34,777 nucleotides of DNA from Clostridia bacterium (GCA_030625965.1 DAOUPV010000017.1:1-34777); one strand, 5' to 3'; shown: positions 1-8,262, numbered from the stretch's first letter. Numbers and translations are program-made. The notes: a model not told the origin generated them from the letters alone.

Positions 1-61
1 TGTCAGCATAGCAAGAGTGCTTAATAGTTTTAAATTAAGAAATAGACAGTAAGAGATGGAG

Positions 62-98
62 CTGTTACAAAATGAGGTTTTTATTCATTTTGTGACAG
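62..98 (+). terminator. Strong stem-loop near left edge, terminator-like
   Basis: A 14-bp stem (one G-U pair) closes a 9-nt loop and is followed by a T-rich but interrupted stretch. It may end a gene lying to the left of the window or mark old insertion-sequence DNA. The U tract is weak, so termination is not certain. Nothing else between the window start and the transposase remnant looks like a gene. Confidence 0.4.
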
Positions 99-185
99 TC
101 GTTTCTTTGTCGTTTATTAAAACCAGCAAGTTTTCAAGAACACCAGTTAATAGCGAGGCCACTGAAAAAATCTGTAGTTTTCAAA

Positions 186-784
186 TCAGATAGCGGAAAT
201 ATCTTGAAATGAGTAAAAGCACCTGTTTTTATCTCTGAAAATGAGAAAAATCAGGTGTTTTTTATGTCTTGTAGTTATTTGCATGGTTGCTCCTGGATCT
301 ACGCATCCATTATACATCAACTTCAAAATCCATTTGACATTCGTTACGAAGAGCGTCACCGCCCCCCTGTAATTCCATGCCAACCAGACCTGAAGATGAT
401 ACTACATCATATCCGTGCCGTGTTTTATCTCACTGTTGTTTACTTCAATCTTGTATCGCTCTTTGGAGCGTTTTTTGCAATACTCACTGTCCTGAAATTC
501 CATCTTTTCTTTGAAATTATCTGATTTGATAGTAACTGAGTAGCTCTTGCTTTTTTCCCATCTTTATAGCAACCCTCCCGTATTGGACAGCGCTTGCATT
601 TCTTCAAGATAAAGTATCGACGACCGTGAATGATGTGGAGGCCATTTGGACTGGATCCCTGCTTTACAATGCGGATATAGGGGTCTATCCAGGGGAGATG
701 GTTGCACTTGTGAATGATCCAAGGAGTGAAGATGCCTGGGACGGTCCGTATCTTGACAAGATGCCAGATGAGAATGCGTTCCAT
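186..784 (-). pseudogene. Decayed IS1182-type DDE transposase, C-terminal part
   Basis: Two minus-strand frames carry adjoining pieces of one transposase. The first contains the cysteine cluster typical of IS1182 enzymes (KKCKRCPIREGCYKDGKK). After a frame change near position 555 the alternative frame continues as SYSVTIKSDNF and ERYKIEVNNSEIKHGTD. It then runs into two stop codons and resumes as NYRGAVTLFVTNVKWILKLM, matching the usual C-terminal block. The N-terminal catalytic half is absent or unrecognisable upstream. With at least one frameshift and internal stops the gene cannot make an active transposase. No terminal inverted repeats were matched, so the borders of the original element are unknown. 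Family assignment is from remembered motif patterns. Confidence 0.75.
220..257. terminator. Stem-loop at 3' end of transposase remnant
   Basis: The arms CACCTG and CAGGTG, extended by imperfect A/T pairing, form a hairpin followed on the plus strand by a six-T run. It lies at the tail of the transposase remnant and may be its old terminator, active in either direction. Confidence 0.35.
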
Positions 785-884
785 AGGAACTATTCCATCG
801 AGGGCAGAAACTTCTATAGAAGGCTATTGCTGATAGTGAAGAATAGTATATTCAAGAGATACAGGTATTTTTACCGTTTGGAGT

Positions 885-902
885 GATACGGTGAACCGTA
901 TC
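885..902. repeat. Perfect 7-4-7 inverted repeat
   Basis: GATACGG and CCGTATC flank TGAA. It sits between the transposase remnant and the oxidoreductase terminator. It could be a small hairpin or part of an insertion-sequence end; no function is assigned. Confidence 0.35.
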
Positions 903-946
903 ATGACTACTGCTAACCATTGAATTTTCTCGAAATGAATGAAAAT

Positions 947-974
947 AGCACTCCGGAGAAATTTCTGGAGTGCT
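947..974 (-). terminator. Intrinsic terminator of the oxidoreductase gene
   Basis: AGCACTCC pairs with GGAGTGCT, with extra pairing inside the loop, and on the minus strand the hairpin is followed by ATTTTC. It lies about 20 bases past the stop codon of the minus-strand oxidoreductase, the right place for its terminator. Confidence 0.65.
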
Positions 975-993
975 TTGATATATGGAAATGCAT

Positions 994-1977
994 TTACTTC
1001 ATTATTTTTAGTATCAAGTTTCCTTTTTTATGCCCGGCCTCTATGTATTTATGTGCGGCAACTATATCCTCCATAGCATATTTTTTATCAATGTAGGAAG
1101 CGAGCTGGCCAGCTTCGGCCATATCTTTTATATAGGCTAGGTCTTCGCTCCTGGCAGCAGATGCACCGGTGTATACCTTCTTGTTCGTTGCCATATTAGC
1201 AAGCAGAACCTGCACCATTAACAAGAATTTCGGATTGGCAATTACATAATTACCATGAGGGCGAATGGAGCTAAGTGCATCTTTAAACTTTGTTTTGCCG
1301 ACCACATCAAAGATCACGTCGTATTGCTGAGAATTCTGAGTGAAATCTTCCTGGGTATAATCGATTACATGATCGGCTCCGACTTCCCGGAGCAGATTTA
1401 ATTTTTCAGTGGAGTCGACAGCCGTGACGATGGCCCCTGCCTGCTTCGCCAATTGAATGGCGGCCGTACCGATGCTGCCACCTGCGCCATTGATCAGAAT
1501 GTGCTGCCCGCTTATCAGATGGCTCTTCCTTATGAAGTGAAGAGCCTCCAAACCGCCAAGCGGCATGCAGACCGCTTCTTCCAACGTCAGGTTCTTGGGA
1601 CTGGTTGACAGGACAGCATCATTGCTTTGTTCTGGTACACAGATATATTCTGCATACGCACCGAAGTGAAGCCCCGTTGTACCAAAAACTTTATCCCCGG
1701 TTTTATATAGGGTAACATCTTTACCGATGGATTCTATGATACCGGAGAATTCTTGCCCAAGAATGATATTTCTTGGCTTGGATAAACCGAAGATAATACG
1801 GAATATAATGCGAAACAATAGACCAAACGATAAGGAGCGTGTTTCGCAGTCTCCTGCTGATATACCCGCAGAATGAATGCGGATCAGGACCTCGTTGTCT
1901 TTGGAAATGGGTTTATCTACGTCTTCCAGTCGGAGCACTTCCGGTGGCCCGTATTGTCCCCATACGATTGCTTTCAT
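994..1977 (-). CDS. Zinc-independent medium-chain (quinone oxidoreductase-like) NAD(P)-dependent oxidoreductase
   Basis: A 327-residue medium-chain dehydrogenase/reductase. It begins MKAIVWGQYGPPEVL, the usual start of the quinone oxidoreductase branch. It has a GroES-like N-terminal fold and a Rossmann domain with the nucleotide-binding motif NGAGGSIGTAAIQLAKQAGA near residues 164-183. It lacks the zinc-ligand pattern of alcohol dehydrogenases (no GHE block or structural cysteine cluster), so it should be a zinc-free, probably NADPH-using, reductase of quinones, enones or similar carbonyl compounds. An upstream TTG is possible, but the ATG five bases after GGAGG is the better start. It is a single gene with its own terminator; its natural substrate cannot be told from sequence. 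Confidence 0.85.
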   Translation of the reverse strand: MKAIVWGQYGPPEVLRLEDVDKPISKDNEVLIRIHSAGISAGDCETRSLSFGLLFRIIFRIIFGLSKPRNIILGQEFSGIIESIGKDVTLYKTGDKVFGTTGLHFGAYAEYICVPEQSNDAVLSTSPKNLTLEEAVCMPLGGLEALHFIRKSHLISGQHILINGAGGSIGTAAIQLAKQAGAIVTAVDSTEKLNLLREVGADHVIDYTQEDFTQNSQQYDVIFDVVGKTKFKDALSSIRPHGNYVIANPKFLLMVQVLLANMATNKKVYTGASAARSEDLAYIKDMAEAGQLASYIDKKYAMEDIVAAHKYIEAGHKKGNLILKIMK

Positions 1978-2021
1978 AAACGCCTCCAATTACGTTTGGC
2001 CGATGTTAAAATCGCCATTGA

Positions 2022-2452
2022 TCAAATCAATGCAACAAGCAGTCCTACGACAAATGCAAAAATGAATGTAGCGATCATAATGCCTATCGTTTTTGAGTAT
2101 CCGTTAGGTGTAATCTGATTGTCACGATCCATGCTTCTCATTAATGGGAATAATCTCCAGAAGAATGTAAGAATGGAAAGTATCAATACAACCACGCTAT
2201 ATAATTGTGTCCGCCAGCTACCGGTAATAATTATGACCAACAGCAAGGCGATGAAAATGAGCTTTGATCCAGCGACCCAATAAATAAGGTATTTGATTAG
2301 ATTGTGGATTTCTTCATGTTCTTTTGATTTTTCCCAGGCGTTAAACACTCCGATGCGTAGCCAAGCTGTGAGCCAGGATTAAAATACAGCATGCTAACGT
2401 TCATAAGCTCTAAAATGATGAAAGCACTCATACATATAGTTAAAGCATTCAT
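2022..2452 (-). pseudogene. Four-helix membrane protein of unknown function, broken by a one-base frameshift
   Basis: Two minus-strand frames join into one plausible protein. The first starts at an ATG after GGGGA and reads MNALTICMSAFIILELMNVS, then PGSQLGY. The second continues IGVFNAWEKSKEHEEIHNL and holds three more hydrophobic helices. Restoring one base near position 2358 (GGC for GC) would give a continuous LGYGIGVFNAW. The protein would have four membrane segments with a short charged loop after the first. I do not recognise a function. The downstream frame alone offers only a GTG start without a good ribosome site, which supports the frameshift reading. A sequencing error would also explain it. 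Confidence 0.6.
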
Positions 2453-2815
2453 ATCAAATCCCCACGTTCCTTATTTAGTCATACTTGTAGCATAACATAC
2501 AGGATTCATTGGATTATCTAGCGCTGGCGCAAGTAGCAAGCTGTGTGCGAACCGCATTGGAACTGCCTCAATGCCTGATTCATTCTCGGTAAGCATTGCG
2601 CATAATTTTACATGTGTGCCGATGCCTCGATTGAAGCGATTTCGATTTGTGAAAAATACTTGAGTGAAATTTCGCTTTTTACAAATGAAAATTGACGCAT
2701 TTATTGAATAATAGATACCAAGAGTCATGTAAGGGTAATTACCAGGATTCTTTGTCGTGACAATTCAGGTACCGGACCAGGGTTGTACAATTGATTCAAT
2801 GAATAGGAGGGTTTT
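2453..2815. other. Intergenic region before the NCS1 permease
   Basis: About 360 bases with no convincing gene. It must carry the divergent control of the permease and the small membrane protein. It contains the short palindrome TTGTCGTGACAA (2752-2763), about 50 bases before the permease start, which could be an operator. No confident -35/-10 pair was found. An 85-codon minus-strand frame here lacks a recognisable family or ribosome site and was not called. Confidence 0.5.
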
Positions 2816-4219
2816 ATGTCAGAACATAAAACAGATTATGGAATTGAGGAAGCGGTCCCAGAGCAAGATAGGCATTATAGTTTTTGGGATATGGCTGCTG
2901 TCTGGATGGGCGCGAACTGCCATCCGGCATCATGGTGGATTGGTGGAGTTATCGCAGCTGCAGGTTTTTCAGTTGCAATAAAAGTAAATTTAATCGTTGC
3001 ACCGGTTTCTTCAGTTATAATTGCACTTATCGCATTTATGGGCTTTAAAGTTGGTACTACTACGATTGGAATTTCCAGGGTTCCACTGGGCATCAATGGA
3101 AGTAAGGTTGCTGGAGCAATCAATGGTTTATCGGGTATAGGTTGGAGTGCGGTAGGTAATTTCTTGGGTGCCATTACCATGAGTTACATTTTCGCATCAC
3201 TCTTCGGTACACCGGTCTATGGTGAACCCGGTAGCACCGGTATTATGGTTTTCGGTGTTCTGCTGTGCGGGATTTTGTCCATGGCGTTTGTTTCCGTATC
3301 AGGCTCCCGTTCTATTGCCGTAGGGGAGAAGATACTAGCCGTACTGCTCATCGTCATGAGTGGTTGGATAACCTATGCGGTTCTCCAAACCTATAACATC
3401 CAGGATATTATCGCATGGGTACCACAAGCGGAAGCTTTCCTTCCATTCGGATTGGCTGTTGATGCACTGATGGCGTATTCCTTGGGTTGGGTTCTGAGCG
3501 CTTGTGAATTCACAAGATATGCAAAGAAAAGTTCAACGTCTACCTTGGCTCCTGGTTTGGGTCTGACGGTTGCTCTTTGGTGGTTCGTTCTGGTAGGTAC
3601 TATCGGAACCATCGCAGTAGCCATGAACACTGGAGTATTCGATCCTAACATGAGTGATCCCTCCAGCTTAGCTGCAGGTCTTGGTTTAGGATGGGTAGCA
3701 TTTGGCGTAATCTTGTTCTCGGTTGTTTCCACAAACCTGATTAACATCTACGTAGGCGCATATTCAATCATGAACATGTTCCCCAAATTGCAGTTGAAAC
3801 CAGCATTGAATTTAACTGGTGTTCTAACCATATTGGTTGGTTTGGTTCCAATCGGCGTGGGAAGTTTCTATCATTCCTTCGAAGTATTCTTGGGTTATTT
3901 GGGCGCTACCTTGCCCACGCTTGCCGCTATCTTGATTGTCGACTACTACATCATTAGAAAAGGCGATTACAGGATTGAACTTATTGGCAAGAAAAATGGA
4001 CCTTACTGGTATGGCAATGGTGTCAACTGGTATGCGATTGCATCCTGGGGACTGGGTGCAGCAACATATCTGTATTTGAAGAGCATCGGATTTGGTGCGA
4101 ACCTGATAGGCGCAGTAGTGCCAAGTATGTTCCTCTCAGGACTGATCTACTATGTGATTGCTAAAATCGCAGTTAGCAAACAGGCTTATGCCGACCTGAT
4201 AACTGATGATGCTGCATAG
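2816..4219 (+). CDS. NCS1-family nucleobase permease (cytosine permease-like)
   Basis: A 467-residue protein with about twelve hydrophobic membrane segments, the length usual for bacterial NCS1 transporters such as CodB. The N-terminal block SFWDMAAVWMGANCHPASWW matches the conserved first-helix region, and SRVPLGINGSKVAGAINGL is the conserved loop after helix 2. NCS1 proteins import purine or pyrimidine bases, allantoin, hydantoins or thiamine precursors with a cation or proton. AGGAGG precedes the ATG. It lies just upstream of a PucR-type regulator and an xdh operon, which suggests import of a purine- or pteridine-like heterocycle; the real substrate is not visible from sequence. A strong terminator follows, so it is probably monocistronic. 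Confidence 0.88.
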   Translation: MSEHKTDYGIEEAVPEQDRHYSFWDMAAVWMGANCHPASWWIGGVIAAAGFSVAIKVNLIVAPVSSVIIALIAFMGFKVGTTTIGISRVPLGINGSKVAGAINGLSGIGWSAVGNFLGAITMSYIFASLFGTPVYGEPGSTGIMVFGVLLCGILSMAFVSVSGSRSIAVGEKILAVLLIVMSGWITYAVLQTYNIQDIIAWVPQAEAFLPFGLAVDALMAYSLGWVLSACEFTRYAKKSSTSTLAPGLGLTVALWWFVLVGTIGTIAVAMNTGVFDPNMSDPSSLAAGLGLGWVAFGVILFSVVSTNLINIYVGAYSIMNMFPKLQLKPALNLTGVLTILVGLVPIGVGSFYHSFEVFLGYLGATLPTLAAILIVDYYIIRKGDYRIELIGKKNGPYWYGNGVNWYAIASWGLGAATYLYLKSIGFGANLIGAVVPSMFLSGLIYYVIAKIAVSKQAYADLITDDAA

Positions 4220-4313
4220 AATAGCAAGATAAAGAAATAAGTTGTGCAGGTGGAGAATAATGGTTCTATTTGATGGGTCCATGTTGGGTAGGATCAGCTT
4301 CATAGAAAAAATG

Positions 4314-4346
4314 AAGGGGAAGAGGTGCAAAAGCCTCTTCCCCTTT
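4314..4346 (+). terminator. Intrinsic terminator after the permease
   Basis: A perfect 12-bp stem (AAGGGGAAGAGG with its complement) closes an 8-nt loop and is followed by a short T stretch. It is about 95 bases past the permease stop. Confidence 0.75.
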
Positions 4347-4406
4347 AGATTACCCAGAAGTATTCCGGGAATTGTGAATGCGACTTAACATAGGAGAAAT
4401 GTAATT

Positions 4407-4676
4407 GTGAAAAGGAATTTTAGCAAACCAGAAACGAAGAACCACAGAATTCGATTCTTGAACTCATTTTGCATAGAATACGTTGAAGATGACCATGTAA
4501 TGCTCATTTCGGTCGATCTTCGCCAGAACAGACCGGAATTGTCTGTTGAGAGAAAAGGTTGGGATTATCCTTACGAGAGTGAAATTGTAGATAAAGAAAA
4601 CCAATTCATAATACAAAACAACATATTGGAATATTTGCTGATTGAGGGATTTGGCAAACCCATTATCCAGGAATGA
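4407..4676 (+). CDS. Hypothetical 89-residue protein
   Basis: A small, acidic, soluble-looking protein starting at GTG, with AGGAGA about ten bases upstream. It has no membrane segment, signal peptide or motif I recognise. The frame is clean and the composition is protein-like, with alternating hydrophobic and charged stretches such as FCIEYVEDDHVMLISVDL. It stands alone between the permease terminator and the IS605-type element. It may be a genuine orphan gene or a leftover of an older insertion. Confidence 0.5.
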   Translation: MKRNFSKPETKNHRIRFLNSFCIEYVEDDHVMLISVDLRQNRPELSVERKGWDYPYESEIVDKENQFIIQNNILEYLLIEGFGKPIIQE

Positions 4677-4751
4677 ATGAATCATAGACAGGTCGGTAGT
4701 GGTGCATACGCTGATGAACGTCGAATTGAGTAATAATCAGAAGCATATAGG

Positions 4752-4760
4752 TGTTATAAT
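4752..4760 (+). promoter_or_regulatory. Extended -10 promoter, probably the original promoter of the PucR-type gene
   Basis: TGTTATAAT is a perfect extended -10 element. No good -35 is seen at 17-base spacing, as often happens for extended -10 promoters. It is about 90 bases upstream of the IS605-type insertion point. Without the element it would lie roughly 100 bases before the ribosome site of the PucR-type regulator. Confidence 0.45.
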
Positions 4761-4860
4761 TCTAGTATGCTGGATTGTTGCAGATAGTAGAGATAACTGC
4801 GATGAAAAGAAAGATTACATTATTAGAAATGTGGCTGGTTGAATTACCAAAATGCACCGT

Positions 4861-4885
4861 AAAGCCCCTAGCTTCAGCTATGGGG
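4861..4885 (+). repeat. Left-end subterminal hairpin of the IS605-type element
   Basis: AAAG (guide) precedes CCCCTAGC-TTCA-GCTATGGGG, a hairpin with one bulged T. In IS608 TnpA recognises this shape, and the AAAG pairs with the TTAC cleavage site. The match of hairpin, bulge and guide supports the left boundary. Confidence 0.8.
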
Positions 4886-4915
4886 ATATAAGGTGTTAAA
4901 CTTTTGCATGTCAAC

Positions 4916-4943
4916 TTGTATTAAATAGTCCACAAGGTATAAT
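4916..4943 (+). promoter_or_regulatory. Promoter of the transposase gene
   Basis: TTGTAT and TATAAT are separated by 16 bases. The predicted transcription start falls almost on the tnpA ATG, so transcripts would be leaderless or nearly so, or start a little further on and serve only tnpB. Confidence 0.45.
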
Positions 4944-4949
4944 ATCAAT

Positions 4950-5357
4950 ATGAGTACAAAATATAAGTCAAATAGCAATGTAGTATATTCATGCAAATAT
5001 CATGTAGTTTGGTGTCCCCAATACCGCCGAAAGATTTTAGTGGGCGAAGTTGAAAGTCGCCTTAAAGAATGAATTCAATTGACTTGCGAAGAGCTCCAAG
5101 CGGACCTGAGTGAACTGGAAATTATGCCAGATCATGTGCATTTGCTAGTAGAAATAGATCCGCAGTTTGGCATTCATAGACTGGTAAAAAGCATTAAAGG
5201 CAAAACATCCAGAATACTCCGTAAGGAGTTTCCGCCGCTAACGACTAAGCTTCCAACGCTATGGTCTAATTCTTATTTTGTTTCAACTGTAGGTGGCGCA
5301 CCAATGTCAGTGATCAAGCAATATATTGAGAATCAAAAAACTTCTCAAAGGGGGTGA
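4950..5357 (+). pseudogene. tnpA: IS200-type Y1 transposase with internal TGA stop
   Basis: The reading frame begins MSTKYKSNSNVVYSCKYHVV and would give about 135 residues, the normal length of TnpA(Y1). The HUH pair is present (MPDHVHLLVE), and the catalytic tyrosine lies near the C-terminus in SVIKQYIENQ. Codon 41 is TGA (5070-5072) in SRLKE-stop-IQL, so only a 40-residue stub or a piece restarted at TTG can be made. All catalytic residues lie after the stop. The rest of the gene is undamaged, so this is a recent nonsense change. The element can move only if a related TnpA acts in trans or the stop is read through. Confidence 0.85.
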
Positions 5358-5361
5358 AATC

Positions 5362-6456
5362 ATGCAAATAACCGCACAAATCAAACTGTTGCCAACGTCA
5401 CATCAGGCACTCCTGCTTGATGTGACAATGCAGGAGTACATCCATACAGTGAACGGAATTGTTAGCGAATATCTGGCAGATACCGCCTTGAAGCCTACAT
5501 CCAAGAATATTAAAGCCGAACTTCCCAGTGCTTTGAAGAACCAAGCGGCACAAGAGGCAAAGAGCGTTTTCAGGAAATACTCTAAATGTCTTCGGGATAA
5601 TGCGAAGAAAGATATCTCCAAGCAAAAAGAAGTCAAAGTGCCTGTGCTAAAAAAGCCCGTAGCCATATGGAACAACCAGAACTTCGCCATCCAGTCCGGT
5701 CATGTCTCGTTTCCTATCTGGAATAACAACAAATCTAGACGACTGCTCCTAAAGGCAATGATATCTGATTATCAAGCCGGTCTTCTGGAGAATAAGCTAG
5801 GCACATTAAGGATAACCAAAAAGTCCGGAAAATATATTGCTCAGATAGCTGTGACCATTGAAGAAGCGCAACCAATCGGTAAACAAGTTGTCGGAGTCGA
5901 TCTTGGTCTCAAGGTGCCTGCAGTAGCTGCTACAGAGGGAGGCAAGGTCAAGTTTTTCGGCAATGGGCGTCAGAATAAATTCGTTAAGCGTAGATTTCGT
6001 TCCACGCGAAAGAAACTTGGCAAAGCAAAGAAGCTGCGTGCTGTCAAAAAAACCAACAACAAAGAGCAACGGTGGATGCGCGACTCTAATCACAAGGTCA
6101 GTCGACAAATCATTGATTTTGCTAAAGCTAACAATGCTTCGATGATCCGACTTGAAAAACTATCTGGTATTCGCCAGACGGCAAGAACAAGCCGTAAAAA
6201 CGAAAAAAATCTGCACACATGGAGCTTCTATCGATTGGCACAATACATTGAATACAAAGCAAAACTGGATGGGATAACAGTTGAATATGTCGACCCAAAA
6301 TACACCAGCCAAACCTGCCCTGTATGCAATACCCGCAATCATGCAAGAGATAGAAAATATAAATGCTCCTGTGGATTCGTAACTCATAGAGATATACTCG
6401 GTGCAAAGAACATAATTAATGCACCTGTGGCGGATGGTAAAAGTCTGCCAGCCTAA
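5362..6456 (+). CDS. tnpB: TnpB, RNA-guided nuclease of the IS605-type element
   Basis: A 364-residue TnpB, full length for the family. The split RuvC site is complete: Asp180 in VVGVDLGLKV, Glu265 in MIRLEKLSGI and Asp344 in THRDILGAKN. The zinc-ribbon cysteines are Cys319, Cys322, Cys335 and Cys337. TnpB proteins use an RNA from the element's right end (omega or reRNA) to cut DNA next to a target-adjacent motif equal to the insertion tetranucleotide, here TTAC. This cutting of empty donor sites favours retention of the element. The ATG follows GGGGGTGA and starts four bases after the tnpA stop; an in-frame upstream ATT is not a credible start. No CRISPR repeats lie nearby, so this is a transposon protein rather than a Cas effector. 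Confidence 0.92.
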   Translation: MQITAQIKLLPTSHQALLLDVTMQEYIHTVNGIVSEYLADTALKPTSKNIKAELPSALKNQAAQEAKSVFRKYSKCLRDNAKKDISKQKEVKVPVLKKPVAIWNNQNFAIQSGHVSFPIWNNNKSRRLLLKAMISDYQAGLLENKLGTLRITKKSGKYIAQIAVTIEEAQPIGKQVVGVDLGLKVPAVAATEGGKVKFFGNGRQNKFVKRRFRSTRKKLGKAKKLRAVKKTNNKEQRWMRDSNHKVSRQIIDFAKANNASMIRLEKLSGIRQTARTSRKNEKNLHTWSFYRLAQYIEYKAKLDGITVEYVDPKYTSQTCPVCNTRNHARDRKYKCSCGFVTHRDILGAKNIINAPVADGKSLPA

Positions 6457-6603
6457 GCTGCTATATGCACTGGCTTAGAACGGGCTAATGGCATAGCCCT
6501 TAACTCAGGGTCATACTGGCATAACGGAAACGGATCTTGCCTTTCATCACCTGAGAATCCTCTGGATTTAACCATGGGGAGTGTCAATGGAGGATAAGCA
6601 TGA
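6440..6603 (+). ncRNA. Predicted omega (reRNA) guide RNA of TnpB
   Basis: The end of tnpB and the right end of the element contain successive hairpins. The arms GCCAG/CTGGC and CTAAG/CTTAG nest just before and after the tnpB stop, and GGGCTA/TAGCCC follows at 6482-6499. The right-end hairpin then starts at 6559. In this family the RNA extends past the element boundary, and the first 16-20 flanking bases serve as guide. Here the guide would start TGGAGGATAAGCATGA, which is the ribosome site and start codon of the next gene. The 5' end is a guess. Confidence 0.5.
6555..6587 (+). repeat. Right-end subterminal hairpin and TCAA terminus of the IS605-type element
   Basis: GAAT (guide) is followed by CCTCTGG-ATTTAA-CCATGGGG, a hairpin with one bulged T, then AGTG and the terminal TCAA. 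This is the IS608 right-end arrangement, in which GAAT pairs with TCAA. It fixes the right boundary one base before TGGAGG. Confidence 0.75.
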
Positions 6604-8165
6604 AGATACCTGTTAAGGAATTGAAACGCGCGAATTATTTTAAGGATAATGAAATCATCGCAGGAAAAACAGGCATTGATGGTGTCATAACCGAGATTTC
6701 TATTCTTGAGTCATACTTTGACTATCAGCGCTTCCAGAAGAAAAACGGTTTCTCACTTGTTTCAGGCTGGTCGGAATTCTTTGAAACCAGAGAAAAGCGT
6801 ACTGAACTTTTAAGAAACCTGAAGATGCTCGGTGTTGCCTGCGTAGGCATATACAAATATGAATTTCCTGAGGGATTTCCAGATGATTTAATTACGATAG
6901 CCGATGAGTTGGGATTGCCTGTACTAGCACTTGACGATTACCAGACGATGGAAAAAATCATAAAATACTTGTCTGAAAATGTTTATATGAAATTCTACAA
7001 AAGTTTTATCCCTAGAGATGAAATTCAGGAGATTTTCCTTAAGTGCCATGAAGAGAACAAGTTCAATTGCATTGGAAACCGGCTCCAAGAAATCAGTGGC
7101 AATAAGATATATATTCGTTATTTCGGTAACGAATACGCCAGGAACAATATTAAGATCATAGAAGTACTTGATGCATACAATGAGTGGAATATGACTTCGC
7201 TCCAGCTGGGTAAGATTGAGATAGTGGACCGCTTTTACAAGTATCAAGTGAATATTGGGGGTGTAGAATACTATTGGATTGGTTTCCATGAGCACGACGG
7301 CTTTGAAATAACCAAGGCTTTTTGGATGTTTGTGGACCAACATGAGTATGATGAATTAAATTACCGCTTCTACTATTTGGCCTATAAGGCACTCCGGCTG
7401 GAGTTCAAAAAGAAGGAGTATGAATTCATAGCTGAGAACCAGAAAGATATTGAAGCGCTATTGATAGGCAAAACCAAACTATTTTATGATATCAACTTAC
7501 GCTGCATCCTTTTTTCGGTAAAATTGGAAGAAGCTCTTTTCCAGCAAAGCTATTCTTTGATTCATATGATTCTGGATCAATACGGGTATGGGGAAAGGAA
7601 GTTGCTTTTGGGAAGCATTGAGGACCAGCTGGTCTTAGTACTGTTCCTGGAGGCCGATATTGCTGAATTGGCAACTATACTTGAGGAGATTGAAGCGAGA
7701 TTGGGCGAGTTGATTTCAGCAACCAATATAGCGATTGCAGCTGGAAATCTGGTTGATGCCGAATCAATGAAGGCAAGCTATGAGAACGCCAAACGAACCT
7801 TGTTCTGGGTGCAAAATAGGGGGAAAGCTAATGTAGGCTTCTATGAAGATCTGGGTGTGCTCAGTGTATTGGACACACGAATTGCAGAGCAGATCATCAG
7901 CACATTACAGGAAAAATATATATCCCCACTATTGGAATGCGATGAGGAAAAAAACATGGAGTTGTTCACCACCATGGAACAATATGTCATCTCATTGTGG
8001 AACTATACGGATGCCTCGAAGAGGCTTTTCATACACTCAAATACGGTTAAGTATCGGATTAAGCAGGCTGAAGGTCTTCTGGGGATTGATCTGTCCGATT
8101 ATCAGGAACGACTGAATATAGAAATGGCAATTTCTATTTATAGATACATGGAGGGAAAAAGATAA
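6600..8165 (+). CDS. PucR-family transcriptional regulator
   Basis: A 521-residue regulator with three parts. The N-terminal PucR domain (about 1-125) starts MKIPVKELKRANYF. A divergent CdaR/GGDEF-like middle region follows. The C-terminal PucR helix-turn-helix (about 455-521) includes NYTDASKRLFIHSNTVKYRI and ends in the usual helix. PucR proteins control purine use in Bacillus and related heterocycle or sugar-acid pathways elsewhere, often binding a pathway intermediate. Its position between the NCS1 permease and xdhABC fits control of both. TGGAGG lies directly before the ATG, but the IS605-type element has cut this site off from the likely original promoter. Expression now depends on element-borne or read-through transcription. 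A strong terminator follows. Confidence 0.85.
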   Translation: MKIPVKELKRANYFKDNEIIAGKTGIDGVITEISILESYFDYQRFQKKNGFSLVSGWSEFFETREKRTELLRNLKMLGVACVGIYKYEFPEGFPDDLITIADELGLPVLALDDYQTMEKIIKYLSENVYMKFYKSFIPRDEIQEIFLKCHEENKFNCIGNRLQEISGNKIYIRYFGNEYARNNIKIIEVLDAYNEWNMTSLQLGKIEIVDRFYKYQVNIGGVEYYWIGFHEHDGFEITKAFWMFVDQHEYDELNYRFYYLAYKALRLEFKKKEYEFIAENQKDIEALLIGKTKLFYDINLRCILFSVKLEEALFQQSYSLIHMILDQYGYGERKLLLGSIEDQLVLVLFLEADIAELATILEEIEARLGELISATNIAIAAGNLVDAESMKASYENAKRTLFWVQNRGKANVGFYEDLGVLSVLDTRIAEQIISTLQEKYISPLLECDEEKNMELFTTMEQYVISLWNYTDASKRLFIHSNTVKYRIKQAEGLLGIDLSDYQERLNIEMAISIYRYMEGKR

Positions 8166-8183
8166 TAATACATGTATCATTGA

Positions 8184-8226
8184 CACCCGGGAAATCACGA
8201 ATCCGTGATTTCCCGGGTGTTTTTTG
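8184..8226 (+). terminator. Intrinsic terminator after the PucR-type gene
   Basis: A perfect 16-bp stem (CACCCGGGAAATCACG and its complement) with a 4-nt loop is followed by a T run. It insulates the regulator from the xdh operon. Confidence 0.9.
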
Positions 8227-8262
8227 TTTTAAATCAATCGTTCTTTTATCTTATTCATACCC

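Larger units (their letters stand above)
4848..6587 (+). mobile_element. IS200/IS605-family element (IS608-like ends), tnpA broken, tnpB intact
   Basis: A 1740-base element with ends that fit the IS608 rules. The left flank is TTAC, the cleavage/target tetranucleotide, and the right end closes with TCAA. The guide tetranucleotide AAAG lies directly 5' of the left hairpin and GAAT directly 5' of the right hairpin, as in IS608. Both hairpins carry an unpaired T on the 3' arm. The element holds a Y1 transposase gene with an internal stop and a full-length tnpB. There is no target duplication, as expected for this family. It sits between the TTAC of the old leader and the ribosome site of the PucR-type gene. 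Confidence 0.85.

Noticed and set aside
2471-2728. 85-codon minus-strand frame before the permease
   Set aside because: No family resemblance or ribosome site; composition looks like non-coding DNA.
4802-4847. Short peptide frame that would run across the rejoined insertion site
   Set aside because: The reconstructed peptide is only about 24 residues with no clear ribosome site; probably chance.
5362-6456. TnpB read as a compact CRISPR effector
   Set aside because: No repeat-spacer array or cas1/cas2 is present; the gene lies inside defined IS605-type ends after tnpA.
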